Origin: Bryobacterales bacterium
Lineage (GTDB): Bacteria > Acidobacteriota > Terriglobia > Bryobacterales > Bryobacteraceae
Direction of reading: 5' to 3'
DNA: 64,000 bases
Assembly: GCA_019261985.1 (NCBI GenBank)
Contig: JAFAQY010000018.1
Coordinates: 1 to 64,000 of the forward strand
Shown: positions 34,646 through 43,091 of the stretch, piece after piece
Numbering within the stretch: position 1 is the first letter of the stretch
Layout: each line of letters opens with the position of its first letter
The notes under the pieces: model-generated
What the model saw: only the letters and a program-made list of their open reading frames with translations
Database searches by the model: none
What the model was told of the DNA's origin: nothing
Program-made: the position numbers and the translations under genes

Positions 34646-35560
34646 ATGACCGATCGCAATATAGGCTTCATTGGCGTGGGCCGGATGGGCGGGCGCATGG
34701 CCCGGCGATTAATCCAGGCGGGCTACGCTTTAACTGTTTACGACACCAGCGATTCCACCCTCCAGCCGCTACTGGATCTCGGCGCGGAGCGCGCCGGTTC
34801 GCCCGCCGAGGTCGGTTCCGCGGCGGAGATTGTCCTGGTAAGTCTGCCGACCCCGCCCGTCGTGCAAGCCGTGGCGCTCGGGCCGAACGGCGTCGCCGAA
34901 GGCAGCCGGGTGAAGATCTTCGTGGACACCTCCACCACCGGAGCAACCTATGCCAAACGCATCGCGGACGGATTGGCCGCGAAGGGAATCGCCCCGGTTG
35001 ACGCGCCGGTAAGCGGCGGCATCGGCGGAGCCGAACGCGGAACTCTTGCCGTAATGGTTTCCTGCTCCGATGAAGTCTTTGCCGGCGTGAAACCGGTGCT
35101 TGAACACTTGGGCAAGTTGTTCCACGTCGGTCTTCAACCCGGACAGGGGCAGACGATGAAGCTCTTGAACAATCTGCTCTCGGCGACCGCCATGGCAATT
35201 TCTTCGGAGGCCGTTGTAATGGGCGTGAAAGCCGGTCTCGATCCCAAGCAGATCGTCGATGTGATCAATTCCGGCACCGGACGCAACAGCGCCACCGAAG
35301 ACAAGATCCCCCGGTTCGTTATTCCGCGCACATTCAATCTCGGTTTCGCTATCGGACTGCTCAACAAAGATATTCGCCTGTGCATGGAGGAAGCGGAGGC
35401 GCTCGGCGTGCCTATGCTGGTTGGGAGCGCCGTCAAGCAAGTGCTTTCGATCACCGCGGGTAGTGAAGGGCAGGACGCGGACATGTCGGAGATCGTCAAG
35501 CCCATCGAGCGCTGGGCCGGCGTGACTGTCGGCGCCAAGGCAGCAAAAACGCAGTCTTGA
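34646..35560 (+). CDS. 3-hydroxyisobutyrate dehydrogenase-family NAD(P)-dependent oxidoreductase
   Basis: 304 residues from ATG 34646. The N-terminal dinucleotide fold reads IGFIGVGRMGGRMARRLIQAG (GxGxMG). The substrate-binding strand is DAPVSGGIGGAERGTL, and the catalytic lysine lies in QTMKLLNNLL. These are the signatures of beta-hydroxyacid dehydrogenases (3-hydroxyisobutyrate, tartronate semialdehyde, glyoxylate reductases). The frame extends upstream to 34391, but only over the divergent MaoC gene. It is followed by a CMD protein 22 bp downstream, suggesting a catabolic operon. Confidence 0.85.
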   Translation: MTDRNIGFIGVGRMGGRMARRLIQAGYALTVYDTSDSTLQPLLDLGAERAGSPAEVGSAAEIVLVSLPTPPVVQAVALGPNGVAEGSRVKIFVDTSTTGATYAKRIADGLAAKGIAPVDAPVSGGIGGAERGTLAVMVSCSDEVFAGVKPVLEHLGKLFHVGLQPGQGQTMKLLNNLLSATAMAISSEAVVMGVKAGLDPKQIVDVINSGTGRNSATEDKIPRFVIPRTFNLGFAIGLLNKDIRLCMEEAEALGVPMLVGSAVKQVLSITAGSEGQDADMSEIVKPIERWAGVTVGAKAAKTQS

Positions 35561-35581
35561 TTACAAGTACAAGGAGAACTC

Positions 35582-35959
35582 GTGGATAAGGAAACGTTCG
35601 AGAAAGGTCTCGCTATCCGGCGTCAAACGCTCGGGGCGGACTTTGTGGATAACGCCATAGCAACCGCGGACGAATTCAACCGCCCTTTGCAGGAACTCGT
35701 AACGCAATACTGCTGGGGCGAAATTTGGGGCCGTCCGGGATTGGACCGCAAGACCCGCAGCATGCTGAACCTCGCGATGATTTCGGCGTTAAACCGCCCG
35801 CATGAAGTAAAGATGCACGTCCGCGGAGCGCTCAATAACGGTGTGACTAAGGACGAGATCAAAGAGATTTTCCTGCAAGTGGCCATTTACTGCGGAGTGC
35901 CCGCGGGCGTCGACAGTTTCCGGATCGCGCGCGAAGTTTTCAAAGAAGCCGGCGTTTAA
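35582..35959 (+). CDS. Carboxymuconolactone decarboxylase (CMD) family protein
   Basis: A 125-residue helical CMD protein with the gamma-carboxymuconolactone decarboxylase pattern: WGEIWGRPGLDRKTRSMLNLAM, then NRPHEVKMHVRGALNNG and EIFLQVAIYCGVPAG. It starts at GTG 35582, with AAGGAG 8 bp upstream. In aromatic catabolism PcaC decarboxylates 4-carboxymuconolactone; many CMD paralogues have other or unknown roles, and no other pca gene is present here. Likely co-transcribed with the dehydrogenase upstream. Confidence 0.82.
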   Translation: MDKETFEKGLAIRRQTLGADFVDNAIATADEFNRPLQELVTQYCWGEIWGRPGLDRKTRSMLNLAMISALNRPHEVKMHVRGALNNGVTKDEIKEIFLQVAIYCGVPAGVDSFRIAREVFKEAGV

Positions 35960-35963
35960 GCCA

Positions 35964-36069
35964 GTGGGGCAGGTTGCCAACCTGCGGCGGGTTGCCAACC
36001 CGCCTGCCGTCTTTCACCAACCCGCCCAGCGCGATTGGCAATCGCGCGCAGGTTAGCAACCTGCCCCAC
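35964..36069. repeat. GGTTGCCAACC repeat, full copy
   Basis: GTGGGGCAGGTTGCCAACCTGC at the left and GCAGGTTAGCAACCTGCCCCAC at the right form an outer inverted repeat. GGCGGGTTGCCAACCCGCC and GCGCGATTGGCAATCGCGC form inner hairpins. It lies between the CMD gene and the kinase gene at 36098, about 28 bp upstream of that start. Confidence 0.88.
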
Positions 36070-36097
36070 CGCGGGAGAATGAAATTGGTACTCTCTC

Positions 36098-37369
36098 ATG
36101 CGAACGCTGGTGCGCGTGCTGGCCCTTGGTTTTGCGGCAGTTATTCTGCTGCTGGTGCTCGCGGCGGCGATCGGCGTCAATAATGCTCGTTCCACAGCTC
36201 GGAGCTCCGCCTCGCTCGTGGCCGACCAGCTTGTAATTACCCGTCTGCTCGATGAGATGGGACGCGAGCAGGAAGTTCTGAACAATGCCTTTTACCGGCT
36301 GTCCCGCACGCCCGAAATTGTCGACCGCGACCGCGTTCTCGCCGATCTTGGGCAGACCGACCGCAATATCGAAGATCTCGCGCGCAATGCAGGCACCGGC
36401 CCCGAGCGCGAGGTTTGGCACAGTCTCGATAAAGTGATGCACGATTTTTCGACCGAGGCCCGCCGTCTTCTTAACCGAAAGAAGGTGTCGGCGACAACTT
36501 CCCGCAACTTGTTTTTGATACATGAAGAAGCCACCGATGAGGTGGCGCGGCTGGTGGACCTGAGCTATCAGCGCGCTCTCGAGACGCAAGCGCGTGTGAA
36601 TTCGCAGGCCAAGCGGCTGGAAGCCGAGTCTTTATTTCTTGTAGTGGGCTGCCTCGCAGTCGCGCTGATCTGCGCAGTTTTTACCGTTCGCATCGCCACG
36701 CGAGTGTTTCGAAAGATGGAACAGCAGGCCAGCGAGCTTTCGCGCGTTTCTTTCCGCATGCTGGAGGTGCAGGAATCCGTCGCTCGCAGGTTTGCCCATG
36801 AGCTGCATGACGAATTGGGTGGATCGCTCACTGCAATCAAAACGAACTTAGCCGGACTCACGAATGGCTCCAGCGTAGATCCCGCGCGGCTTGAAGATTG
36901 CAACAAGCTGATCGATCAGTCCATCTCTAATGTTCGGGAGCTGTCGCAGTTACTGCGGCCGACCATCCTCGACGACTTCGGGCTGGATGCCGGAGTGCGC
37001 TGGCTGGTGGACCGTTTCCGCGAACGCACAGGTATCGCCGTGGATTACCGCTCCGACTTCGATGGCCGGCTGGCGGACGAAACCGAAACTCACCTTTTCC
37101 GCATCGTGCAGGAGGCGTTGACGAACATCGCGCGACATTCCGGCGCGACGAAAGTGTGCATTAATTTGCACGCCGCCGATGGGAGAGTGCATCTGACACT
37201 TTCCGACAACGGCAAAGGTTTGGCTCCAGGAATCCGGCCGGGAATGGGGCTTTCCGGCATGCGCGCGCGAGCCCGCAGCGCGGGCGGCGAGCTGAAGTTC
37301 ACATCCAACCCCGGCCGCGGAGTCAGTATAGAAGCGTGGGCCCCGCAAAGCACTCCGCAAGCCGCATGA
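36098..37369 (+). CDS. Membrane sensor histidine kinase, NarX/DegS type (HisKA_3)
   Basis: A 423-residue kinase. Membrane helices are at about residues 9-27 and 178-198, with a helical periplasmic domain between them (CHASE3-like). The phospho-acceptor is H237 in FAHELHDELGGSLTAIK, followed by SISNVRELSQLLRPTILDDFGL. The ATPase has FRIVQEALTNIARHSGA (N box), LSDNGKGL and GMGLSGMRARA. It overlaps its response regulator by four bases (ATGA), so kinase and regulator form a two-component pair with coupled translation. Confidence 0.9.
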   Translation: MRTLVRVLALGFAAVILLLVLAAAIGVNNARSTARSSASLVADQLVITRLLDEMGREQEVLNNAFYRLSRTPEIVDRDRVLADLGQTDRNIEDLARNAGTGPEREVWHSLDKVMHDFSTEARRLLNRKKVSATTSRNLFLIHEEATDEVARLVDLSYQRALETQARVNSQAKRLEAESLFLVVGCLAVALICAVFTVRIATRVFRKMEQQASELSRVSFRMLEVQESVARRFAHELHDELGGSLTAIKTNLAGLTNGSSVDPARLEDCNKLIDQSISNVRELSQLLRPTILDDFGLDAGVRWLVDRFRERTGIAVDYRSDFDGRLADETETHLFRIVQEALTNIARHSGATKVCINLHAADGRVHLTLSDNGKGLAPGIRPGMGLSGMRARARSAGGELKFTSNPGRGVSIEAWAPQSTPQAA

Positions 37370-37995
37370 TCCGAATTCTTCTGGCGGACGATCACGCTTT
37401 GGTGCGGCAGGGATTTCGCATGATCCTCGAAGCCCAGGCCGATATGGAGATCGTGGGGCAGGCGGGTAATGGCCGGGAAGCCGTGGAGCTCAGCGCCAAA
37501 CTGCATCCGGACCTCGTAATCATGGATGTCGCCATGCCCGACTTAAATGGCATCGAGGCCACGCGACGCATTATGGAAACATCTCCGCGCACGCGCATTC
37601 TCGCTCTGAGCATGCACAAAGACTCGGTCTATGTGCGCGAGGTATTGCGGGCGGGCGCGCGCGGTTATCTATTGAAAGATTCGGGCGATGCCGACCTGGT
37701 CGCCGCGGTGCGGGCGGTTGCGAAAGGCGAAGGCTATTTGAGTCCGAGCGTTTCCGAGTCCGTGCTTTCCGATTACCGGCGCCACGTCACCGATCCTTTG
37801 GATCTGCTCTCCAGCCGGGAACGCGAAGTGCTGCAAATGATCGCGGAGGGCAAGACCAATAAGGAAATTGCAACGTCGCTTAATCTGAGCGTATACACCG
37901 TCGAGGCGCATCGCGGCCGGATTATGGAGAAGTTGAATCTCCATTCGACCAGTGAGCTGGTGCGGTTCGCCCTGCGCAGCGGATTGATCGATTAA
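37366..37995 (+). CDS. NarL/FixJ-family response regulator
   Basis: 209 residues from ATG 37366. The receiver has ILLADDHALVRQGF, phospho-acceptor D54 (VIMDVAMPD), SMHKD and K in LLKDSGDADL. The LuxR-type output helix-turn-helix reads LLSSREREVLQMIAEGKTN and LNLSVYTVEAHRGRIMEKL. It is the cognate partner of the kinase at 36098. Target genes are unknown. Confidence 0.92.
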   Translation: MIRILLADDHALVRQGFRMILEAQADMEIVGQAGNGREAVELSAKLHPDLVIMDVAMPDLNGIEATRRIMETSPRTRILALSMHKDSVYVREVLRAGARGYLLKDSGDADLVAAVRAVAKGEGYLSPSVSESVLSDYRRHVTDPLDLLSSREREVLQMIAEGKTNKEIATSLNLSVYTVEAHRGRIMEKLNLHSTSELVRFALRSGLID

Positions 37996-38024
37996 AGTTA
38001 CCTCCTCTGTCCGATAAGGACAGC

Positions 38025-38327
38025 GTGAGCCGGTTCACCGAGTACGCCGAGCAAATCCTTTCCGCCGCCGAATCAGCCGCCACCCACGGCGAGGCCTCCC
38101 CGGAAATGACCATCCTTATCGGTCAAGAAGGCGGCATCCATATGCTCGCCGACTGCGACTGGCCGCTCGAATCGCTCGCCGTTCACCACGGCGCGCGCGC
38201 CGCCTACCGTGTCAGCCAGCGCTGCGGCGAGGTGCGCGTCGAAGGCTGCGAGTCCGGGCGGACATGTGTGCTGACGACGCAACCCGTGGGCCGACGGCTA
38301 CAAAGTTCTCGGTTATTGACATATTGA
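38025..38327 (+). CDS. Small conserved hypothetical protein (100 aa)
   Basis: A 100-residue cytoplasmic protein starting at GTG 38025. The region MTILIGQEGGIHMLADCDWPLESLAVHHGARAAYRVS looks like a compact alpha/beta fold, but no family is recognised. The last 20 residues look less natural and could reflect a late frameshift. It is separated from the regulator by 29 bp and may belong to the same transcript. GGACAGC before the GTG is a weak ribosome site. Confidence 0.5.
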   Translation: MSRFTEYAEQILSAAESAATHGEASPEMTILIGQEGGIHMLADCDWPLESLAVHHGARAAYRVSQRCGEVRVEGCESGRTCVLTTQPVGRRLQSSRLLTY

Positions 38328-38342
38328 CTAACTAGTACTAGT
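38316..38342 (+). promoter_or_regulatory. Promoter with overlapping palindrome
   Basis: TTGACA (38316-38321), 17 bases, then TAGTGT (38339-38344) as a weak -10. A perfect 12-bp palindrome ACTAGTACTAGT covers 38331-38342. A repressor site overlapping the promoter of the TIGR03435 remnant is the simplest reading. The ATG at 38351 is very close, implying a short leader or leaderless transcript. Confidence 0.4.
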
Positions 38343-38350
38343 GTATTAGT

Positions 38351-39137
38351 ATGAGTTTTAGATCCCTCCTATTTGTACTTGGCGCAGCTTCCGCGGCTTT
38401 CGGTCAGCAGCCTGCCCGGCCGCATTTGACGTCGCCACGCTGAAGCGTTCGCCACCCCCGCCCGGCGATAGGATCGTTATCAATCTCGGCAGAACGCTTA
38501 ATGGCCGAGTGGATCTGGCGAACGCCACCCTCAGCGATTGCATCAATTTTGCCTACGGGATTGCTTCGGCCAACTGGTAGGGCCGGACTGGATCAATGGA
38601 CGCACCTATATTCGCTTCGATATCGTGGGTCAAGCTCCGCCGGATACTCCGCGCGAGCAACTTTTCGTCATGCTTCAAGCGCTGCTGGCGGAACGGCTGA
38701 AGCTCGTGGTTCATCAGGAGAAAAAAGAGTTGCCGTATCTGGCGATGGTTGTGGGACGGAACGGCGCAAAACTTCGGCCCTCTACCGCGGCTGCCACACA
38801 AGGACCTGCTCTCGCCGGCCGCATAATCAGCACTCGAATAAACATGCAGACCTTGGCCATGCTGCTTTCACGTTTCGAGCGCCAGACCGTGCTGGACCGG
38901 ACGGACCTTTCCGGATTCTTTGAAATTCGGCTGGAATGGACGCCCGAATCGCTGCGCACGCTGCCTTCAGGACCGGATGGCGCGCCTCCACAGATCAATG
39001 GTCAACCCGTGGATATCGCCGGCCCATCGCTATACACGGCGATCCAAGAGCAGCTTGGCCTTAAGTTGGAATCGCGAAAGGGCCCGGTGGAGGTTCTGGT
39101 CGTCGACAGCGCCGAAAAAAATCCTGCCGAGAACTAA
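38351..39137 (+). pseudogene. Soli_TIGR03435-type gene with two frameshifts
   Basis: From ATG 38351 the first frame gives a signal peptide (SLLFVLGAASAAFGQQPA) and stops. A second frame gives AFDVATLKRSPPPPGDRIVI and then NATLSDCINFAYGIASA. A third (from about 38560) gives QLVGPDWINGRTYIRFDIVG, PPDTPREQLFVMLQALLAER, VHQEKKELPYLAMVVG and the final LLSRFERQTVLDRTDLSG and VEVLVVDSAEKNP. This is the order of the Acidobacteria-specific TIGR03435 family, usually about 250-280 residues. Two indels break it here. Function of the family is unknown. Confidence 0.75.
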
Positions 39138-39160
39138 TGGCACTGGATTGACACGCGGAA

Positions 39161-39202
39161 AGCGCGGTTGGCAACCGCGCGCAGGCTGGCAGCCTGCCCC
39201 AC
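39161..39202. repeat. GGTTGCCAACC repeat, half copy
   Basis: AGCGCGGTTGGCAACCGCGC followed by GCAGGCTGGCAGCCTGCCCC. Two adjacent perfect hairpins. It lies between the broken TIGR03435 gene and the PQQ dehydrogenase, 24 bp before that start. Confidence 0.8.
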
Positions 39203-39226
39203 AACGGCGGCTTTACAATATTACGC

Positions 39227-40861
39227 ATGAACAAAAACGCCGCCCCGCTGGTGGCAATGCCGCTGGCAATCGTGTTTAGCGCATCGCTCTCGGCGCAGGT
39301 AACATTCGACCGTCTCCTGCACGCCGACCGCGAACCGCAGAACTGGCTCACCTATTCAGGCACGATGCAGAGCCAGCGGCACAGCTCGCTCTCGCAGATC
39401 AACACATCGAACGTTAAGAATCTGGAGATGCAATGGGTGTTTCAGGCGCGGTCGCTCGAAAAGTTCGAAGCGACGCCGTTGGTTGTGGATGGGATTATGT
39501 ACACAGTCCAGCCGCCGAATGATATCGTCGCGCTGGATGCCGTGACCGGCAGCGTGTTTTGGGTGTATAGCTATAGCCCGTCGACGCTGGCTCGGCCCTG
39601 CTGCGGACGTGTGAGCCGGGGCCTCGCGATTCTTGGCGATACCTTACTTATGGGCACCATCGATGCCCATATCATCGCCGTGGATGCTAAGACCGGACGC
39701 CCGATTTGGAATCGCCAAATCGCCGATCCGGCGGCCGGTTACGCCTTTACCCACGCGCCTCTGGTGATAAAAGATAAGGTGATTTTCGGCGTCGCGGGTG
39801 GCGAGTACGGCATTCGCGGCTTCATCGCCGCCTTCGATATCAAAACCGGAAACGAGGCGTGGCGCTTCAACACCATCCCCGGTCCGGGCGAGCCGGGTCA
39901 CGAAACTTGGAAAAACGACGCTTGGAAAACCGGCGGCGGCTCGGTTTGGGTGACCGGCTCTTACGATCCCGACCTGAATCTTACATATTGGGGTATCGGC
40001 AATCCGGGACCGGACTGGAACGGCGACCCGCGCCCCGGCGACAACCTGTACTCGGATTGCGTGGTGGCGCTCGATCCGGATACGGGCAAGCTTAAGTGGT
40101 ACTACCAGTTCTCGCCGCACGACGAGTTCGATTACGACGCCGTGCAGGTTCCCGTACTCGCCGACATGCAGTGGAAGGGATCGCGCCGGAAGGTGATGCT
40201 GTGGGCGAATCGCAATGGGTTGATGTATGTGCTCGATCGCACTACGGGCGAGTTTCTTCAAGGCAAGCCTTTCGTCGAGGTCAATTGGATGACGGGTTTC
40301 GACGAAAAAGGCCGGCCCATGCGCGCACCGGGCAAGGCGCCGACGAAAGAAGGTACGCGCATTCTTCCGGGCAACCAGGGCGGCACCAATTGGTATTCGC
40401 CTTCGTATAGCGCCCGCACGGGCCTGTTCTATATTCCATCCTGGGTAAACTACGATTCGATCTACTTTAAACAAGATGTCGAGTACACGGAAGGCAAAAC
40501 CTATGCCGGAGCGTTCCCGCGCTCGCCGATACCGTTCTTCCCGAATCAGACCCAGCAGCGCAAGGACACGGAAGGGTACGGCGCGGTCCGCGCCATGGAC
40601 CCGGTGACCGGCGATCGCAAATGGGAATTCAAGATGGCCGATGTCACGGACGCAGGAATCCTGACGACCGATACGGATTTGCTGTTCGCGGGCGGCCGCG
40701 ACGGCCACTTCGTTGCGCTCGATGCCCGCAATGGGAACCTGCTTTGGAGCGCAACTCTCGGCGGCGGGGTTTTCGCCGGAGCGATGACGTACTCTGTAAA
40801 CGGAAAGCAGTACGTAGCTATTTCGGCGGGCAATTCGCTGTTTGCCTTCGCTCTGCGTTAG
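39227..40861 (+). CDS. PQQ-dependent alcohol dehydrogenase, quinoprotein
   Basis: A 544-residue exported protein: signal peptide (1-23, ending SLSAQ), then an eight-bladed quinoprotein propeller. It has LTYSGTMQSQRHSSLSQI (first blade), the vicinal disulfide CC at residues 125-126 (RPCCGRV), GVAGGEYGIRGFIAAFD, NPGPDWNGDPRPGDNLY and the active-site region SPHDEFDYDAVQVPVL, where an aspartate is the base. FAGGRDGHFVALDARNG is near the end. The substrate class is probably short alcohols; calcium or lanthanide use cannot be told safely. No haem c domain is attached, so a separate cytochrome acceptor is expected. Confidence 0.85.
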   Translation: MNKNAAPLVAMPLAIVFSASLSAQVTFDRLLHADREPQNWLTYSGTMQSQRHSSLSQINTSNVKNLEMQWVFQARSLEKFEATPLVVDGIMYTVQPPNDIVALDAVTGSVFWVYSYSPSTLARPCCGRVSRGLAILGDTLLMGTIDAHIIAVDAKTGRPIWNRQIADPAAGYAFTHAPLVIKDKVIFGVAGGEYGIRGFIAAFDIKTGNEAWRFNTIPGPGEPGHETWKNDAWKTGGGSVWVTGSYDPDLNLTYWGIGNPGPDWNGDPRPGDNLYSDCVVALDPDTGKLKWYYQFSPHDEFDYDAVQVPVLADMQWKGSRRKVMLWANRNGLMYVLDRTTGEFLQGKPFVEVNWMTGFDEKGRPMRAPGKAPTKEGTRILPGNQGGTNWYSPSYSARTGLFYIPSWVNYDSIYFKQDVEYTEGKTYAGAFPRSPIPFFPNQTQQRKDTEGYGAVRAMDPVTGDRKWEFKMADVTDAGILTTDTDLLFAGGRDGHFVALDARNGNLLWSATLGGGVFAGAMTYSVNGKQYVAISAGNSLFAFALR

Positions 40862-40903
40862 AAGTTCGGGAGCAAGCGCGCAATCTCATTCAGAGAGGGA
40901 AGC

Positions 40904-41608
40904 ATGGATCTTCGGAACAAGGTTGCATTAGTAACCGGCGGCAGCAGCGGGATCGGCAGGGGCATCGCCGAAACGTTGCTGGCGAGCGGATCGCGCGTTG
41001 CGATCACCGGACGCAATCAGTCGCGGCTGAACGCAACCGCGAGTGCCATCGGAGCCCATCCGGTTCAAGCGGATGTGAGCCGGCAGACGGATGCGGCCCG
41101 CACCATCCAAGAGGTGCTCGACAAATTCGGCAATCTCGACATTCTCATTAACAATGCCGGTTCCGGCGTGTTTAAGCCGCTGGTCGAAATGGACCTCGAC
41201 GGATTCCAGCGCACCTTTGCCACGAATGTAACGGGCGCCTTCTTGATGGCGCGAGAAGCCGCCAGGCATTTCATTGCGCGCAAGCAAGGGGATATTGTAA
41301 ACATCGGCTCAACCGCATCGCTGCGTGGAGCTGCCAACGGCACGGCCTACTATGCCAGCAAATTCGCTTTGCGCGGAATGACGGAATGCTGGCGCGCGGA
41401 ACTGCGCAAGCACAACATCAGAGTTTTCCTAGTCAATCCAAGCGAAGTGATTACCAGCTTCGGCACGGCCGCGGGATTTCAACAGAAGGACCACCCCTCC
41501 AAGCTACGCCCCGAGGACATCGCACACGCGGTGAAATCCATGCTTGAAATGAACGACCGCGGTTTTGTACCCGAGCTGACCGTGTTCGCAACGAATCCGG
41601 TGGATTGA
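40904..41608 (+). CDS. Short-chain dehydrogenase/reductase (classical SDR)
   Basis: A 234-residue classical SDR. ALVTGGSSGIGRGIAETLL is the TGxxxGIG cofactor loop. NNAG (ILINNAGSGVF) follows, then the active-site serine in VNIGSTASLRG and YYASK (catalytic Tyr and Lys). R in AITGRNQSR suggests NADP preference. Typically 3-oxoacyl-ACP reductase-like; substrate unknown. AGAGAGGGAAG before the ATG at 40904 is the ribosome site. 43 bp after the PQQ gene. Confidence 0.87.
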   Translation: MDLRNKVALVTGGSSGIGRGIAETLLASGSRVAITGRNQSRLNATASAIGAHPVQADVSRQTDAARTIQEVLDKFGNLDILINNAGSGVFKPLVEMDLDGFQRTFATNVTGAFLMAREAARHFIARKQGDIVNIGSTASLRGAANGTAYYASKFALRGMTECWRAELRKHNIRVFLVNPSEVITSFGTAAGFQQKDHPSKLRPEDIAHAVKSMLEMNDRGFVPELTVFATNPVD

Positions 41609-41736
41609 TGCTATCCGGCGCGGTTAGAGGCTCAATCGCCTAAGATTGTTTCAACTTAGTATCGAAATTTTAGAATAATATCCCAACCAACCGAAGTTCT
41701 AGTACGAACAAACCACCCGAAACTGCGCAAAAAGTC

Positions 41737-41819
41737 TTGACAAAGTCCCGTTTCTGCGGTTATCCTACATAAGTCCCTGGGGTGTAAGCGACAGTTATTC
41801 CGACTCTGGTTTACCAGAG
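41737..41819 (+). promoter_or_regulatory. Sigma-70-like promoter and leader hairpin
   Basis: TTGACA (41737-41742), 18-base spacer, TATCCT (41761-41766). The leader contains the perfect inverted repeat CTCTGGT-TT-ACCAGAG (41804-41819), about 25 bp before the ATG and just before GGAGGG. The rest of the 236-bp gap after the SDR gene shows no gene. Confidence 0.5.
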
Positions 41820-41844
41820 CAAGCTTCAGGACGTCGGAGGGTTA

Positions 41845-43005
41845 ATGAAAATAGCTGTCGTTTCACACGATCAGGATCTCCAAAGTCTTTGTCGAGCTTG
41901 TTTGGCGAGGCTGCCAAACGCTGCCGGCCGAGAATTAATCCCCTCCTCCCCTACAAATCCCCCCTCCACCGCCGATCTGTACATTTGGGACTTCTTACCG
42001 CAAGATAGTCCAGGTCCGTGGCGAATTCATGCTTCTAAAGGCCGCCATCTGATCCTTGCGAATGCTGAAGATGTATCGAAAATAACCCCTCTTTTCGCAG
42101 GTATGACATTGATCGTAAAGCCAGTTACGAACGATGCACTAGCCGAGTGCATGGGGCAATTCTTGGGCGATAACCGCATCTCAGATTTTGTACAAAATGA
42201 AGAGCGGCAGGAAACCCAGGAAACGCAATGGAGCGATTTCCTGGCTAAAGCTGTACACGACTTTAGGGCTCCTTTAACCGCGGCAACCGGTTATTGCGAG
42301 TTGCTGCTGGGGCAGGAGTTGGGGCCGCTTACCGAACATCAGAAGGAGATCTTGAACCGCACCCAAAACAGCCTCGCGCGGTTGGCGCGCATGACGTCGG
42401 ATGTGCTTTCGCGCGCCGCCGGTATCCAAAAATCCGGTAGACAGGCTAAAGGTCCCCACGCGGCTTCCGGAAAAGCTTCGGGAAACGACGTCGCCGGTGT
42501 GTCCATGCTCAATCCGCTATTAGAAGAAGGCGAGATTGAAGCGCTGGTCGAGCAGGCGATCGACGAAGTGCAATTGACGGCTACGAGAAAGGACATTAGG
42601 ATCGCGGGAAACCTGAGGCCTTGCGGCGGCCCGATGTATTTTGATTCCCCGCAGCTTCAACAGGTGCTTGCAAATTTGTTGGAAAATGCGTGTAAGTTCA
42701 CGGCAGTGGGCGGACGGATCGAGATTAGCGGGTATCCGTATGGAACGAAGTTTTTTCGCGTAGATGTGTTTAATACCGGTCCGGCGATTTCTCCGGGCCG
42801 GCTGGCCAAGATCTTCGACGACTATGCATCCTTCGGGATTGATGGAACGAGCGAGGGTGGTGCAGGCACTGGCCTCGGTCTGGCAATCTCGAAGCGCATT
42901 ATCGAACAACATAAAGGGAGGATTTGGATAGAAAACCAAGCGGAGGGAACATGCGTTTCGTTCACTCTTCCGCTAGAGCGCAGTCAAGTTAGCCGTGCTG
43001 GTTAG
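41845..43005 (+). CDS. Sensor histidine kinase with degenerate receiver-like N-terminus
   Basis: A 386-residue soluble kinase. Residues 1-105 resemble a receiver domain: IAVVSHDQDLQSLCRACL, D49 in YIWDFLP at the phospho-acceptor place, and K92 in LIVKPV. The acidic pair after strand 1 is replaced by SHD, so it is probably a pseudo-receiver. HisKA follows (AVHDFRAPLTAATGY, H138), then the ATPase domain with VLANLLENACKF, FNTGPAISPG and GTGLGLAISKRI. GGAGGG precedes the ATG. It is followed by an NtrC-type regulator 86 bp away, its probable partner. Confidence 0.8.
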   Translation: MKIAVVSHDQDLQSLCRACLARLPNAAGRELIPSSPTNPPSTADLYIWDFLPQDSPGPWRIHASKGRHLILANAEDVSKITPLFAGMTLIVKPVTNDALAECMGQFLGDNRISDFVQNEERQETQETQWSDFLAKAVHDFRAPLTAATGYCELLLGQELGPLTEHQKEILNRTQNSLARLARMTSDVLSRAAGIQKSGRQAKGPHAASGKASGNDVAGVSMLNPLLEEGEIEALVEQAIDEVQLTATRKDIRIAGNLRPCGGPMYFDSPQLQQVLANLLENACKFTAVGGRIEISGYPYGTKFFRVDVFNTGPAISPGRLAKIFDDYASFGIDGTSEGGAGTGLGLAISKRIIEQHKGRIWIENQAEGTCVSFTLPLERSQVSRAG

Positions 43006-43091
43006 CGAAAGCCAAGCCACAAAAGCAACGCTAGAAAAGCAAGGCTAGAAAAGCTAGTCCAAAAAAAATAAGGCAACAAAAAAGGAAAGGT

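Noticed and set aside
34769-35440. 223-codon minus-strand frame
   Set aside because: Antisense to the hydroxyisobutyrate-type dehydrogenase, which has clear motifs.
39644-40708. 354-codon minus-strand frame
   Set aside because: Antisense shadow of the PQQ dehydrogenase.
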